Assembly: GCA_023078685.1 (NCBI GenBank)
Contig: JALGAS010000006.1
Span: 2,790,001 to 2,854,000, forward strand
Source: Neopestalotiopsis rosae
Taxonomy: Eukaryota > Ascomycota > Sordariomycetes > Amphisphaeriales > Sporocadaceae
Length of the DNA: 64,000 nt
Reading direction: 5' to 3'
Shown here piece by piece: positions 23,669-34,565 of this stretch. Numbering within the stretch: position 1 is the first letter of the stretch; each line of letters begins with the position of its first letter. A program made the position numbers and the translations under genes. The notes under the pieces were generated by a model. The model made no database searches. It was not told where the DNA came from and was given only the letters and a program-made list of their open reading frames with translations.

Positions 23669-24338
23669 ATAATACAAAGCATTTGTTTTTCTTTCCAAAG
23701 ACATACAGTGACTGACTGAATACATCGTGCAAGTGATTTCTCGCATCTCTGGTATTTAGAGATTATAGACGGCTACATATTATATACAACTAGACACTGA
23801 CCAATGAGTAAATGAGAAGGATTGTTGACTATATTTCGATCTCCAGTCCGTGGATGTTGGGTGAGGATCAACTCTGCGCCAGATCACAGGCTCCACGCAG
23901 TTTGCAGGGACTATTGCAGTTATTAGTGGGTTATTGATTAGCCTGCAAACGGCACACACGCAGGCTGGCAGCTATCTGTTGCTTCCCCAGGTACCAGTTG
24001 CGCTCTGTGACGTGCAAACGGAAACTATAACAACAACATGACAGCCGTCTGTAAAAGGTCTTGAGCACATTGAATTTCCTGGACCAGTTCGACGAACTGT
24101 GATGCCTGGACAGTTTGTTTACCTCAGGCAGCTGCTGAGTGTCATGCTTAGATGAAGAAATATGCATCAAATTCGTTGCAACGCATTGCGCCTCTTTACC
24201 GTTAGCATTGCACACGCACCAATGAATGGTGCCTCGCAACGCTTGCATAACACCTTGTTCGTGCCAAACCTATTCAAATTACTATCGTACCATCGCTTCC
24301 TCGCATCAGACCTGAAAGACCAGCTCCATCGCCCAGTC
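23669..24338. other. Intergenic region between GPI2 and TDP1
   Basis: About 670 bp; the convergent part presumably holds the GPI2 3' UTR and the TDP1 promoter. No gene is supported. Confidence 0.55.
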
Positions 24339-26124
24339 ATGAGCAATCTCAAGTAAGCATCCTCATGTCGTTCTACCACCGGTGCTCTTCCGGTTCGTGT
24401 GCCGCCAACTAATCACGTTCCAGTCGTTTGCTCTCAGACCCGAGAGCCGGCTTCTGCAGGCTGACGCAGGGAGAGCGGATCGCCAGAGAGGCAGACATCA
24501 GTACCGATAGCGATGGCGAGGGTGTCAGTAGTATTGATAGTGATGACGAATCGGATCAGCCAGCACAAGAGACCATCAAGCCGAAGCGCAAGGCCTCAGA
24601 GGTCCTGATGAATCCACCTGCCAAGACCACCAAGTACCTTGTTACTGGCAAGCGGGCATCTACTCGCAGCTTGAAGTACCCTAACGGTGCACTTCGTATC
24701 ACACGGACAAGAGGAAGAGAGCATGCAAAGAATTGTGTGAGCCTCGAAGATCTGATTGACAAGCAGAGCCTCGTCTCGGCTTGTATTTACTCCTTCTATA
24801 TTGGTGATCACGAGCTGTTTCAACATCTGCCTTTATCAAAGACGTCTAACGATGTCCCGGTATGTTCATATTCATGGTACTCGATACTTGGCTGACCTCT
24901 CATTAGATATACATTGGACGAGACCCAGGTCCCAATAATGATCCAGAGGTTGGCAAAGCCTGTGCGAGAGCTGGCCAGCAAGTCAAGGGAAAGGTGACGA
25001 AGAAGCAATTGGAGCTCGTGCAAGCCGATATCCATAGGAGATACCAAATCTTATTTGGCAAGAATTTCCACGCGTTCAATGCGTGGGCACCAGGATCAGC
25101 CCACACCAAGATGTTGCTTCTGGTGTACCCGTCGTTCCTGCGTCTGGTCATCACATCGTGTAATATGATGGACATTGATACAGTTCATGGCGACAACCAC
25201 TGGTATATACATGATGTACCACGGCTCACGACGAGAACGCAAGAGATGCCAGCCACTGAGTTTGAGGAGGGTCTGTTCTCGCATCTGCGGTCGCTTCGAG
25301 TACCAGACGCATTCATCGACTCGATCGAGGGTCAATTCGACTATTCAAGTGTTAAAGTTCAGCTGATCACATCAGTACCAGGCACCTGGTCTGGCGCAAA
25401 GGCAGAACAGCACGGCCTTCTCCGACTCCGGCATGCGGTGAAGACTCTTGGTCTTGGCTTGCCCAAGAAGAAGTCCGAAGGAAAGCTGCACATTGAAGTC
25501 TGCACTGCCAGTATAGGCAAACTCAGCACAAAATGGCTCAATGGCTTCCATGACTGTGCCTTGGGTAAGAATGATCTGTCGGTCGCGTCTGCAGACAGCC
25601 AAGCACCAGATTTCAAGATTTTCTACCCGACAATGTACCACGTCAAGAACAATGCCCACGAGATTGCCCGCGATGGCGCCGTAAGCATTGGCTGCCACAC
25701 AAGACCGTGGGAGGCTGCTCCGAATGATATCAAGGCAATGTTCCATCACTACGAGTCCAAGGACCTAGGCTGTTTGTTCCACCAGAAGCTAATTGCAGTC
25801 TTCAATGGTGACGACAAATCGGACGCGCCCTATTATGTCTACGTAGGCTCGGCGAACCTCTCCCAGTCCGCTTGGGGGGCTCTTGAGATTGACAAGAGAG
25901 GAAACGACGTAACCCGCGGCACCAAGCTTGTCAAGATGACCAACCTCGAATGTGGAGTCCTGATACCAGGCCATCTTCTGGAAGGATTGCTCGAGCCGGG
26001 GACTGGCAGCTGGGTAAACGGAGTAATAACGTACCGGCAGGACGCGAGGTGCTACGATCGACGAGACAAGCCTTGGAATTCCGACGCGTGGGTGTCGGAG
26101 GCGAATTGGATTGATAACTTCTAG
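24339..26124 (+). CDS. TDP1: Tyrosyl-DNA phosphodiesterase 1
   Basis: Three exons, 24339-24352, 24424-24859 and 24907-26124, for 555 residues. The first exon encodes only MSNL plus two bases and is joined through a 71-nt intron; the second intron is 47 nt. Both HxK motifs of the phospholipase-D-like Tdp1 family are present: AHTKMLLLVYPS near residue 216, and FHQKLIAVFNG near 442 with the downstream asparagine in GSANLSQSAWG. The enzyme hydrolyses 3'-phosphotyrosyl bonds left by stalled topoisomerase I, and acts in the nucleus. An acidic Ser/Asp segment and a KPKRK basic motif lie at residues 30-60, consistent with nuclear import. Length is slightly shorter than the human enzyme. Confidence 0.93.
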
Positions 26125-26337
26125 TACGGCTCAGGCTGAGTTGTAAACATATTTGCAGTCGCACAAGATACGCAGCACAAATCTCTACACGCAGAGCTCC
26201 CACTCTTACGGACATGAATACTTGGCCTGCTTTTTACCAAAGTTCAATATTTTCCAGGAAGGTATTGATCTGATGTGTTATATTTATGTCTAGGAAATAT
26301 TTTTTGTTTCGTGTATCATTGTGCATGTTGGATCTTT

Positions 26338-28505
26338 TCACCCCCTCAGTAAACTTTTACCATCACTCTCATCCAGCTGCACTTTGACGACCCGCGCCTG
26401 TCTCTTCTTGTCGTGAAGGTTCCTGACACTTCCGAACTGCGATCTGATATCCTCATCCAAGCCATGGAACAGCATGGCAAGAGCACTACTCTTCAACGCC
26501 TTTGTGTTGGACTGGCGCGTCCGGTAGATAGCCGCCATGAGGAACAGCACCGTGGCCACGACGACGACAATGGGCAAGACCGCGAAGCCCCAGCGGACGT
26601 GGACAAAGGACTCCATGGAGATGGCGCGGCCGGACACGGGCACGGCGCCCATGAAGGAGCGAAAGGCCACCGTCATGGAGGTCGCCATGTCCGACACGAG
26701 CATGTCGACGCCGTCGGCGTCCTGGTACTCGTAGTAGTTCCAGTAGAACGCCGTGACAATGTCCGAGTCGAAAAAGGTGACGCCGCTCGAGATGCCCACG
26801 GTCAGGTTCACAACCACGGAATTGTCGGTGATGGTGCGCTCCGTGTCGGACGTGGTGCGCACGGCGCGGCCCGCGGAGAAGAGGGACGAGAACCAACCCC
26901 GCATGCTGAGCAGGGCCTCCATGCCGACATTGTACGTCTCGCCGTCGCCTCCCGTGACGTAGGCTGCGTAGTCCTGGCTGGTGTCTCCCTTGGTCATGTC
27001 GACGACGGTCTGGTTGACGACGCTATTGGTCACGTTTTCGCTGAGCACGCCGTTGGCCACGGCCGCGTCGAGGGTTTGCAGGCACACGGAAAGACTGCAC
27101 TGCTGGGCCCAGGGCTTGAGCTCGCCGGCCTCCCCGTCCTTGGCCTCGGTGCCGAGAAAGACGAGCTTCATGATGGTCGAGTGCGGCATGTCGCCGTTCG
27201 CAGACGGGATCAGCGGCGTCATGCTAAAGACGTCGGAGCTGCTGTTGAGATAGGATGGGCCCTGAGGGACCGTCCAGCCGCAGTCGTTGTTATTGCTGCC
27301 GTTGCCTTCAGAGCCCGCGCAGTACCTGGTCATGTAGGGCGTCAGGTCGACGCATTCGTGGCAGACGCCAACGGTGTCAAAGGATGGCCAGGTACAGTTG
27401 CCCGTCTGACATTCGAACTTGAGCGCCGCGTTGGGTCGTCCGTTTTCTGCAAATAAGCCGTTGTATACTGCTGATTTCAGGGGTAGGATCGGGACGTAGC
27501 CAGCTGTTTTTGAAGAAGGATCAGCATGGATTGTCTACTTGGTACGATTTCAAGAAGGAAACTCACTGGATGAAGTGTTTCCTGGCAGGGCACCAGTATA
27601 GTTCTGCGCACGAGCAATCGTCGCGCTGCCGGGACTCTCGTCCATGACTGCTCTCATCTGGTAGGTGATGATCTGTTGGGCGAAGGGGCCGAGTGCCAGA
27701 CTGACAATGGCAATGATGGCACCAAAGGAGCCGAGGAAACTGTCGAAAGGTTAGAAAGTGTCAACAAGACAGCGCCCATCTGATATTCCATAATGCAAAT
27801 CCATAGTAGAGAAAGGGAGAGAAGTCCGTACCCTCCTCTAGCCGTTGCCAAAAGCTTCAGCGCCCCCCACGTCCCCCGACTCGCCTCGTCAAACGTCTCC
27901 ATGTCGGCCAGCGGCGCCCTCGACTCCTTGAAGCGGATCCACTTGAGCTGCGAAATGCCGTTCTGCAGCGAGACGCTCATGGTGGCGAGCGCGACGGCCG
28001 CCAGCAGGGCAATGAGCGCGTTGAGCGTGATATAGTAGGGCCAGTCGGGCAGAGGGCGGTTCTCGAACCTGGCCAGGACGCCCATGATACCGCCGACGGC
28101 GGTGCAGGCGAATAGGATGGTGACGATTTCTAGTGTCCATGATGAGCCTCCCGCTCCCGACGATGAAGAGCGGGACTTTTGTTTCAAGGACTTGGTATCT
28201 GGTGTAGGAGCTGGCATGTCCTCCAGAGGTATATCGACGGTGGCCGTACTGCCGCTCCATCCTCTATGGTGAGACGGCGCTGTGGGCACCGTGTTATTCC
28301 AATGAGGATTGACTTGATGATACTCTGCCGTAGGGTAGATTTTGTGTCCGTCCCAACTTGTCAGCGACTGAGTCTCTGCATAGGCAATATGGTCTTGTTG
28401 AGGAGGCTGGTGGCGATTTTCATCGCTCAAAGTATCACGCGCAACCACTGGCGGAGCCTCGCTGTAATTATAGTCATGCACTGTAGAATATGCCATTTTT
28501 GCCAT
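26338..28505 (-). CDS. DUF3176 family membrane protein
   Basis: Three exons on the minus strand: 28505-27832, 27739-27567 and 27503-26338, encoding 670 residues; introns are 92 and 63 nt. After a hydrophilic N-terminus of about 120 residues come three helices: WTLEIVTILFACTAVGGIMG, ITLNALIALLAAVALATMSV and FGAIIAIVSLALGPFAQQII. Between helices 2 and 3 lies the DUF3176 block ISQLKWIRFKESRAPLADME. A large Cys- and N-glycosylation-rich region follows, then a final helix (VLPIVVVVATVLFLMAAIY) and a short basic tail. This arrangement is typical of DUF3176 proteins, which are abundant in Pezizomycotina and have no known biochemical function. An alternative start at the second Met (28496) would remove three residues. 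Confidence 0.85.
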
Positions 28506-29595
28506 GTATACAAGGAATAGTCCTACGTTGTTGAACAAGGAACGAAGGTGATCACATCTTACATCCAGAGTTAGTGAACGATTTCTATAAGATATATATC
28601 TCGTGGCTAAATATAGAACCATATTACAATAAAGTCCTACAGCACTGATAGAGGTGCTGACCGGCGCTGGCAGTCAGCTTCTTGGTGCAGAAATGCGACC
28701 CAATAATACAGGCCGATTGATAACCAACATGCAAAGATAATGCACAGGAGGAGCGGCGTAGCTCAGCACAACTGCTTGGCAGCCCATGGTCATTGGTCGG
28801 GCCGTTGGAGGAGCACCATGTGGTTGGTCCTGTTGGTAGAGCTGTACCTCTAGGTGCTTGCCAAGGATGCAGCTTTTCAATGTTGTTCACACTAAATCCA
28901 CCGATAATGGTTGGATAGCCTTGTCTAGAAGTCGTGATGTCCTCAATTTTTGCCACATCTGGCAGGGCTGCAGCCTTTTGTTGTAGTGAGTCAAAAGCTG
29001 ATGCATGCAATAATGTATTTATAAAATCTCTCCCCCACTATATCATGTATAAAAGCGAACACAGAAACGGCTTGTGAAATGGCACAACCCCTCAGCACCC
29101 GAATGTAACGCTCGCTTCGGATTGGCGGAGAAGACGGAAAATCATCGCGAGATAATCCAGCCGCTGGAACCTGGCTCAAGGGCACCCAAGGCACCGTCCC
29201 CGCGCGCACGCTACTGTTACTCTACATACACTATGAACTAATACGATGCCGACATTTAGCAGATTGCCGCATGCGGGGGAGAAAAGGTGTAGATCTTGAT
29301 TTGAATAGCCGACTGGTGCGCCTCAACCCTTGCCAAGGCGCCATTCCAACGGTATAGTCCCTGACCCCCGGCGCACCCGTCCGGCTTCTCCTCTCCATCG
29401 TCACGCTGCGAGGCTGGTCAGTGGCATCCCTGGTGCGACTATGACGATCGTTCGTGGCCCTCGGGGAAGTGCGGTCCGGCCGGTATTTGATTGAATATGG
29501 TGTCGCTACATAAAGACATAGAGGGCCTATCCCAAATGTAGGCGCTTTTGGGGAACAGACTACCAGAGTCGGATTGCGAAGAAGACCTTGTCACC
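28506..29595. other. Intergenic region upstream of the beta-galactosidase gene
   Basis: About 1.1 kb shared as a divergent promoter region between the DUF3176 gene and the GH2 gene. A 128-codon minus-strand frame at 28624-29010 has no recognised features. No tRNA could be folded from the A-box-like sequence near 28755. Confidence 0.5.
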
Positions 29596-32229
29596 ATGGC
29601 AAGCTTCAATCGGATCGAAATGCTTCTTGGGCTCTTGCTCGTGAGCTTGTCACTGCTTGCAGCCAATGCTCACCCCACCGACTTGCATCTCGGCCACAAA
29701 CGAGCCATAACTTCTCCAAGGGAGCGCATATCCATAAACAGGGACTGGAAGTTCTCCCGCTTCACCTCGAACCCCGATGGATTGTCCTATAATGAGACCC
29801 TCAAACCTTGGATCCTCCCATCTGCCAATGACTTTGTCATTGATGGCACGCAATACCAGCGCCCCAATGGCACATCTCCAGGACAAGATGTCGAGTATAC
29901 GCAAGCATCATTTGACGACAGTACTTGGGAAGCAGTAGACTTGCCACACGACTGGGCCATCAAGGGACCATTCAATGCTCCAGGCATCTCTGGCGGCATG
30001 GGCCGGCTGCCGTCCAATGGCATCGGATGGTATCGCCACAATCTGACTTTCACCGATGAAGATACTGGTAAATCCATCTTCATTGACATTGATGGCGCCA
30101 TGGCGTATTCTGCTGTCTGGCTCAATGGCGAGCTTGTTGGAGGTTGGCCATATGGATATACCTCGTATCGCCTCGACCTGACGCCCTATATCAAGGTGGG
30201 CGAGGACAATCTGCTGGCGGTTCGTCTTGACAACCCGCTAGACTTTTCGCGATGGTATCCTGGAGCAGGACTATACCGGAATGTCTGGGTGGTCAAGGTC
30301 GACCCCGTTCACGTGGCAAAGTTTGGCACCCACATCACCACACCCACCGTCTCGGCGGAGGAAGCCACAGTCGATATTGTCGTGAACGTGGAGAACAAGG
30401 GCGAGAACTCGCAAGAGGTCATTGTGCAAACCGAGATACGCTCGTCTGGAAGCGATGCAGCCGTCGCTACTTTCGATCCAGCATCAGTGCTCGTCAGTGG
30501 AGGATCCAAGCAGTCGATAAACGGCTCGGTTACACTTGCCAGCCCCCAGCTATGGGGACCTCCGCCGACGCAACAGCCAAATCTCTATATCGCGGTGACG
30601 ACTGTTACCAGTAGCAATGGCACCGTTCTTGATCAATATGAGACTACATTCGGCGTCCGCTCGGTAGTCTACGATTCAAATGAAGGCATCCTTGTCAATG
30701 ACGAAAAGATTCCCATCCGCGGAACGGACAACCACCACGACCTTGGTAGTATTGGAGCCGCCTTCAACTACAGAGCGGCTGAGCGTCAGCTGGAAATACT
30801 CCAGGAGATGGGTGGCAACGCGCTGCGCATGTCGCACAACCCACCGGCACCCGAGCTCCTCGACCTGGCTGATATCAAGGGCTTCTTGGTCATGGACGAA
30901 GCATTTGATGTGTGGAACGAGGAAAAGGTCACCAACGACTACCACCTCTTGTTCGCCGACTGGCACGAGCCAGATCTCCGAACCCTGATTCGTCGTGATG
31001 TCAACCATCCATCGGTCATTGCCTGGAGTATCGGCAACGAGATCCCCGAACAGCGCACTGACGAAGGTGGTGCCACTGGCCAGATTCTTTATGATATCGT
31101 GCATGAGGAGGACACCACACGACCCGTCACTTCTGCCCTGAACAACGGCCAACCCGGCGATGCTCTCGCAGACCTCCTCGACGTCATCAGTCTCAACTAC
31201 CAAGGAGAGGGCAGGGGCAACTCGTGGACCTCGACGTTCCCAGCCTTTCACGAAACGTATCCCGAGAAGCTTCTCTGGACGAGTGAGAGTGCATCGACGG
31301 TCAGTACTCGCGGCACGTACTTCTTCCCCGTTATCGCCAACATGAGCCAAGTCGTGAGCGATGCCCCCGGCGACGGCGGCAACTCCACGCTCTTGGAAGT
31401 AAGCGCCTACGATCTGTACGCGCCATCGTGGGCCACGTCCCCGGATAAGGTGTTCAAGCAGCAGGACACCTACCCCTACGTCGCGGGCGAGTTTGTCTGG
31501 ACGGGATGGGACTACATTGGAGAGCCGACGCCGTACGATGACTATGATGCGGCTCGCAGTTCGTACTTTGGCATCATTGACTTGGCCGGGTTCAAGAAGG
31601 ACAGGTTCTATCTGTATCAGTCGCGATGGCGCCCAGATGTTCAGTTCGCGCACATTCTGCCGCATTGGACTTGGCCCGACAGAGAAGGCGAGGTCACGCC
31701 AGTCCATGTGTTCTCATCGGCTGATGAGGCAGAGCTTTTCATCAATGGCGAGTCCGCCGGCAAGATTACCAAGGAGGAGCTGACTTACCGCTTCCGCTGG
31801 GATAACGTCACTTACACCCCAGGCGAGATCAACGTCGTCACCTACAAGAACGGCTCCGTCTGGGCAGAGGCGAGCAAGAAGACTGCCGAGAGCGCCGCGG
31901 CTCTCAACATTACTGCGGATCGGACTACTATCACTGCCGACGGGTATGATCTGTCGTTTGTCTCTGTGGCTGTAGTTGATGAAGCAGGTACTCTGGTGCC
32001 CGAGGCCAGCAACAACATTACATTCTCCGTCACGGGACCTGGTGAGATGGTGTCTACAGACAATGGCAAGCCGACGGATCTGACGCCCTTCCCTTCTTTG
32101 ACGCGAAGTGCCTTTAGCGGTCTTGCTCTGGCTATCGTCAGGTCCCAGAGCGGCCAGGCTGGTTCAATCACGGTCTCGGCCGTCGCCGATGGACTTGCTG
32201 GGGCCGACGTCACGATCACGTCTTCGTGA
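29596..32229 (+). CDS. Secreted glycoside hydrolase family 2 beta-galactosidase
   Basis: A single-exon gene of 877 residues with a signal peptide (LLGLLLVSLSLLAANA). Domains in order: the GH2 sugar-binding domain (RDWKFSRF... DLPHDWAIKGPF... SNGIGWYRHNLTF), an immunoglobulin-like domain, and the TIM barrel with acid/base glutamate at about residue 482 in WSIGNEIPEQ and nucleophile glutamate at about 564 in WTSESAST. A DUF4982-like and a C-terminal Ig-like (GH2 domain 5) module complete it. It should hydrolyse terminal beta-galactosides outside the cell. The domain order is that of many bacterial secreted GH2 enzymes, and the gene has no introns. ATG 29596 lies in a TCACC Kozak context and starts the signal peptide; an upstream in-frame GTG/TTG-type extension is unlikely. 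Confidence 0.92.
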   Translation: MASFNRIEMLLGLLLVSLSLLAANAHPTDLHLGHKRAITSPRERISINRDWKFSRFTSNPDGLSYNETLKPWILPSANDFVIDGTQYQRPNGTSPGQDVEYTQASFDDSTWEAVDLPHDWAIKGPFNAPGISGGMGRLPSNGIGWYRHNLTFTDEDTGKSIFIDIDGAMAYSAVWLNGELVGGWPYGYTSYRLDLTPYIKVGEDNLLAVRLDNPLDFSRWYPGAGLYRNVWVVKVDPVHVAKFGTHITTPTVSAEEATVDIVVNVENKGENSQEVIVQTEIRSSGSDAAVATFDPASVLVSGGSKQSINGSVTLASPQLWGPPPTQQPNLYIAVTTVTSSNGTVLDQYETTFGVRSVVYDSNEGILVNDEKIPIRGTDNHHDLGSIGAAFNYRAAERQLEILQEMGGNALRMSHNPPAPELLDLADIKGFLVMDEAFDVWNEEKVTNDYHLLFADWHEPDLRTLIRRDVNHPSVIAWSIGNEIPEQRTDEGGATGQILYDIVHEEDTTRPVTSALNNGQPGDALADLLDVISLNYQGEGRGNSWTSTFPAFHETYPEKLLWTSESASTVSTRGTYFFPVIANMSQVVSDAPGDGGNSTLLEVSAYDLYAPSWATSPDKVFKQQDTYPYVAGEFVWTGWDYIGEPTPYDDYDAARSSYFGIIDLAGFKKDRFYLYQSRWRPDVQFAHILPHWTWPDREGEVTPVHVFSSADEAELFINGESAGKITKEELTYRFRWDNVTYTPGEINVVTYKNGSVWAEASKKTAESAAALNITADRTTITADGYDLSFVSVAVVDEAGTLVPEASNNITFSVTGPGEMVSTDNGKPTDLTPFPSLTRSAFSGLALAIVRSQSGQAGSITVSAVADGLAGADVTITSS

Positions 32230-33107
32230 TTGCGGGGGTGGGCACTGTCCTTTTAGCTAGACACTATGTAGCTTGATTTCAGAAATGCGTAGTAAGCATG
32301 AGTCGTTGAAATTCTATCTTGCACTTAACAGCTGATGTGAAGCCACTGTGTACAATGTAAAAGCGAAGCGGCCATGAACTTTTGCAAGGAACCTCTCAGG
32401 CATGACGTCGGTGATCCAGCCAGAGTAAAGGCACTTGTAAGCATATTCGTCAAGCACTTTGGCTTTATCTTATCGCCATCGCACTGTTCGTTAACGATAT
32501 TAAGTATCGGCCGTTTGTCCTTCTCCTTGAAGCGGTTTTTATGGCGTCTTCAGGTCGATCGACTTGGAACATAAGCCCTTTGAACAGCTCCCGCAACCCT
32601 CTATCGACCTGATGAAGGGTACCATCAATGCAGTAGTTACAATTATAAGTATTTTATATATATATATTATTTTTATGATATAAAATATACCTAGATTAAT
32701 TTCTAAATTTTAATATATTTATTTTTTACTTTTTACTTTTTATTATTTTTCTTTTCTTTTCTAATTTATATTTTATTTTTTTAAGCTTAGTTCTTTCGTA
32801 TAGATAATAATATTTTTGACTCAGTATGACTTACGATCGGTTGATTTTCACTAGGGAAATAGTCAGCACACACAAACATTTCAGAGTCAATAGCAATGTT
32901 GAGTACAGGATAGAGTCATTGTAACTAACACTTTGAGTATGAGTCTAAGCATAATCTCTTATATTTAAAGTGACCAGATACTCTAGTTATTCGATTAATA
33001 CCTTCATTCATCTGTGAATCCAACCCCATCGCCTCCTTCTTCATTAATCATCTGGTGTCATTTATAACCTGTCGGATCTTCGAGTTACTCAATCCAAATA
33101 ATAAGAG
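32230..33107. other. Intergenic region with AT-rich tract
   Basis: About 880 bp. The middle (32641-32820) is almost pure A/T and is listed separately. Nothing protein-like is seen. Confidence 0.6.
32641..32820. repeat. AT-rich low-complexity tract
   Basis: About 180 bp, strongly A/T biased, with TATATATA and TTTTTACTTTTTACTTTTTA-like runs, bordered by ordinary sequence. It could be a relic of a mutated repeat or simply a low-complexity spacer; no terminal repeats are visible. Confidence 0.6.
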
Positions 33108-33996
33108 ATGCGTAAACGCGCTTCTGAAGGCCAGCCTCCATCTTCAGCTCAAGACAATGACTTTCAGAGACAGTGGTATGGAGGAGAATCTGCTCAAGAA
33201 CAGTCAGCTCAAGGACAGCCCCCCCAAGGACAGTATACTCAAGTACAATATACTCAAGGACAGTATTCACATTCACAGCCGGCTCAAGCACAATATTCCC
33301 AAGGACGGTTTGCTCAAAGACAGCCGGCTTATGCACCGCAGGATAGAGCCGCGATGAATCAAGCGTCGTCAAATTTCGATTCACCGTATGAGGCACGTCC
33401 GAATCAAGTGTCATGGTCTTATGGACAGCCGGGTCAAGTATCGCAGTATGGAGTATCGCCGCGTCCCAGACCGCGATATGAAACAAGGCCGTATCATGGA
33501 CAGTCTGACCAAGACCCGTGGAATGAACACCGGTTGAATCAAGGACAATTACCTCCAGTGCAAGGGACTCGAGGACAATCGAATGCATCAAGTATCCCCA
33601 CACAGGTCACGTTCGAGGATACGGATTCCGTCGGTGCTGATGATTATAGCATACGAGAAGTTCAAACGGCGCTTTTTCAAGTGTTTGGTGATTATACTGA
33701 TGTGGTACGAGATCATTTAGTAGTACTGGTACTAATTTGAGTGTCATATTAACGCTTCTCAGACAGTCGAATATGATCGCCTTCATTTTGAATGGCCCAC
33801 GAACGCGACGCAGGTAAGGAGGGAGAATTGCGTACTCATAGATTCCGATGCACTAACTCGGTGTCCAAAGGCGCAGAAGAATGATTTTATACGTTGTCTT
33901 CGGCAGATCCATGCAGCACAGAACAGTACTTCTACTTCCACTTCCACTTCTACTTCCACTTCCACTTCTACTTCCACTTCCACTTCTACTTCTTGA
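33108..33996 (+). CDS. Q-rich orphan protein with Ser-Thr repeat tail
   Basis: Predicted three exons, 33108-33704, 33763-33813 and 33871-33996, for 257 residues; introns of 58 and 57 nt have good branch sites (ATTAAC, CACTAAC). The N-terminal 150 residues are Gln/Pro/Tyr-rich imperfect repeats (SAQGQPPQGQYTQ, QYTQGQYSHSQPAQAQY). A short ordered-looking part follows (REVQTALFQVFGDYTDV, TVEYDRLHFEWPTNATQ, NDFIRCLRQIHAAQ), then a pure Ser-Thr alternation of about 23 residues at the C-terminus. I recognise no family. The second acceptor could also lie 6 nt downstream. The gene sits between an AT-rich tract and the CorA-like gene, on the same strand. Confidence 0.5.
33925..33993 (+). repeat. Hexanucleotide-like microsatellite encoding Ser-Thr
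   Basis: Alternating ACTTCT/ACTTCC units over about 69 bp at the 3' end of the preceding gene, followed at once by TGA. Confidence 0.85.
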
Positions 33997-34565
33997 TTTC
34001 ATCCTTCAGAAAAGCTCTGGAATTTCTAGAGAGAATATCTTAATTCGTCTTGAGACAAGCTTCCTGCAATTCGGCACGAGGTTGAGATGAATTTGCTACG
34101 ACCATCACTGTTCTTTCGTTCTTGGAGGTAAGGCAGTAGTCATGAATATCGCTAATTGGTTGGCATGCACAGGACGAGGCTATGCAAAGATGGCAGCGTT
34201 GGTTGCATCACTCCTAGACAATTATCAAGCACCTAAACTCGAACGCTAAAAGGAAGGAGTTAAGTGAGTTCGCACGATGTATTAAGATGCGGATCATACG
34301 CTGTCTAACGAACGGATAACTGTTGTGGTACGAAGGGTAGAGGCATAAGGCATCGGATACATGGTGGTAATGTCGACAGAGCGACTTGGAGATCATTAAG
34401 CCTATTTGGCTCGTGCGAGGGCAACATTCGAGGTACTAGCAGAAGCGCAGTGTTACACCAAATTGATGTTCCCCTGCTACTAAAGAACCTGTGATTCCTG
34501 CCATTCGAGTCTGATTCTGAGGTCCAACACCGCGTCTTGACCACTCCAATCCTAGCGTGACGACA
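33997..34565. other. Intergenic region upstream of the CorA-like gene
   Basis: About 570 bp with no supported gene. Confidence 0.55.

Noticed and set aside
26413..27456. Long plus-strand frame opposite the DUF3176 gene
   Set aside because: A shadow of the GC-rich third exon; His/Gly/Val-rich without domain features.
28740..28870. A-box-like sequence suggesting a tRNA
   Set aside because: No matching B-box and no cloverleaf could be formed.
28624..29010. 128-codon minus-strand frame
   Set aside because: First part looks weakly protein-like, but no domain, exon partner or signal peptide; it lies in a divergent promoter region.
30676..31707. 343-codon minus-strand frame inside the GH2 gene
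   Set aside because: Lies entirely opposite a well-supported GH2 catalytic domain.
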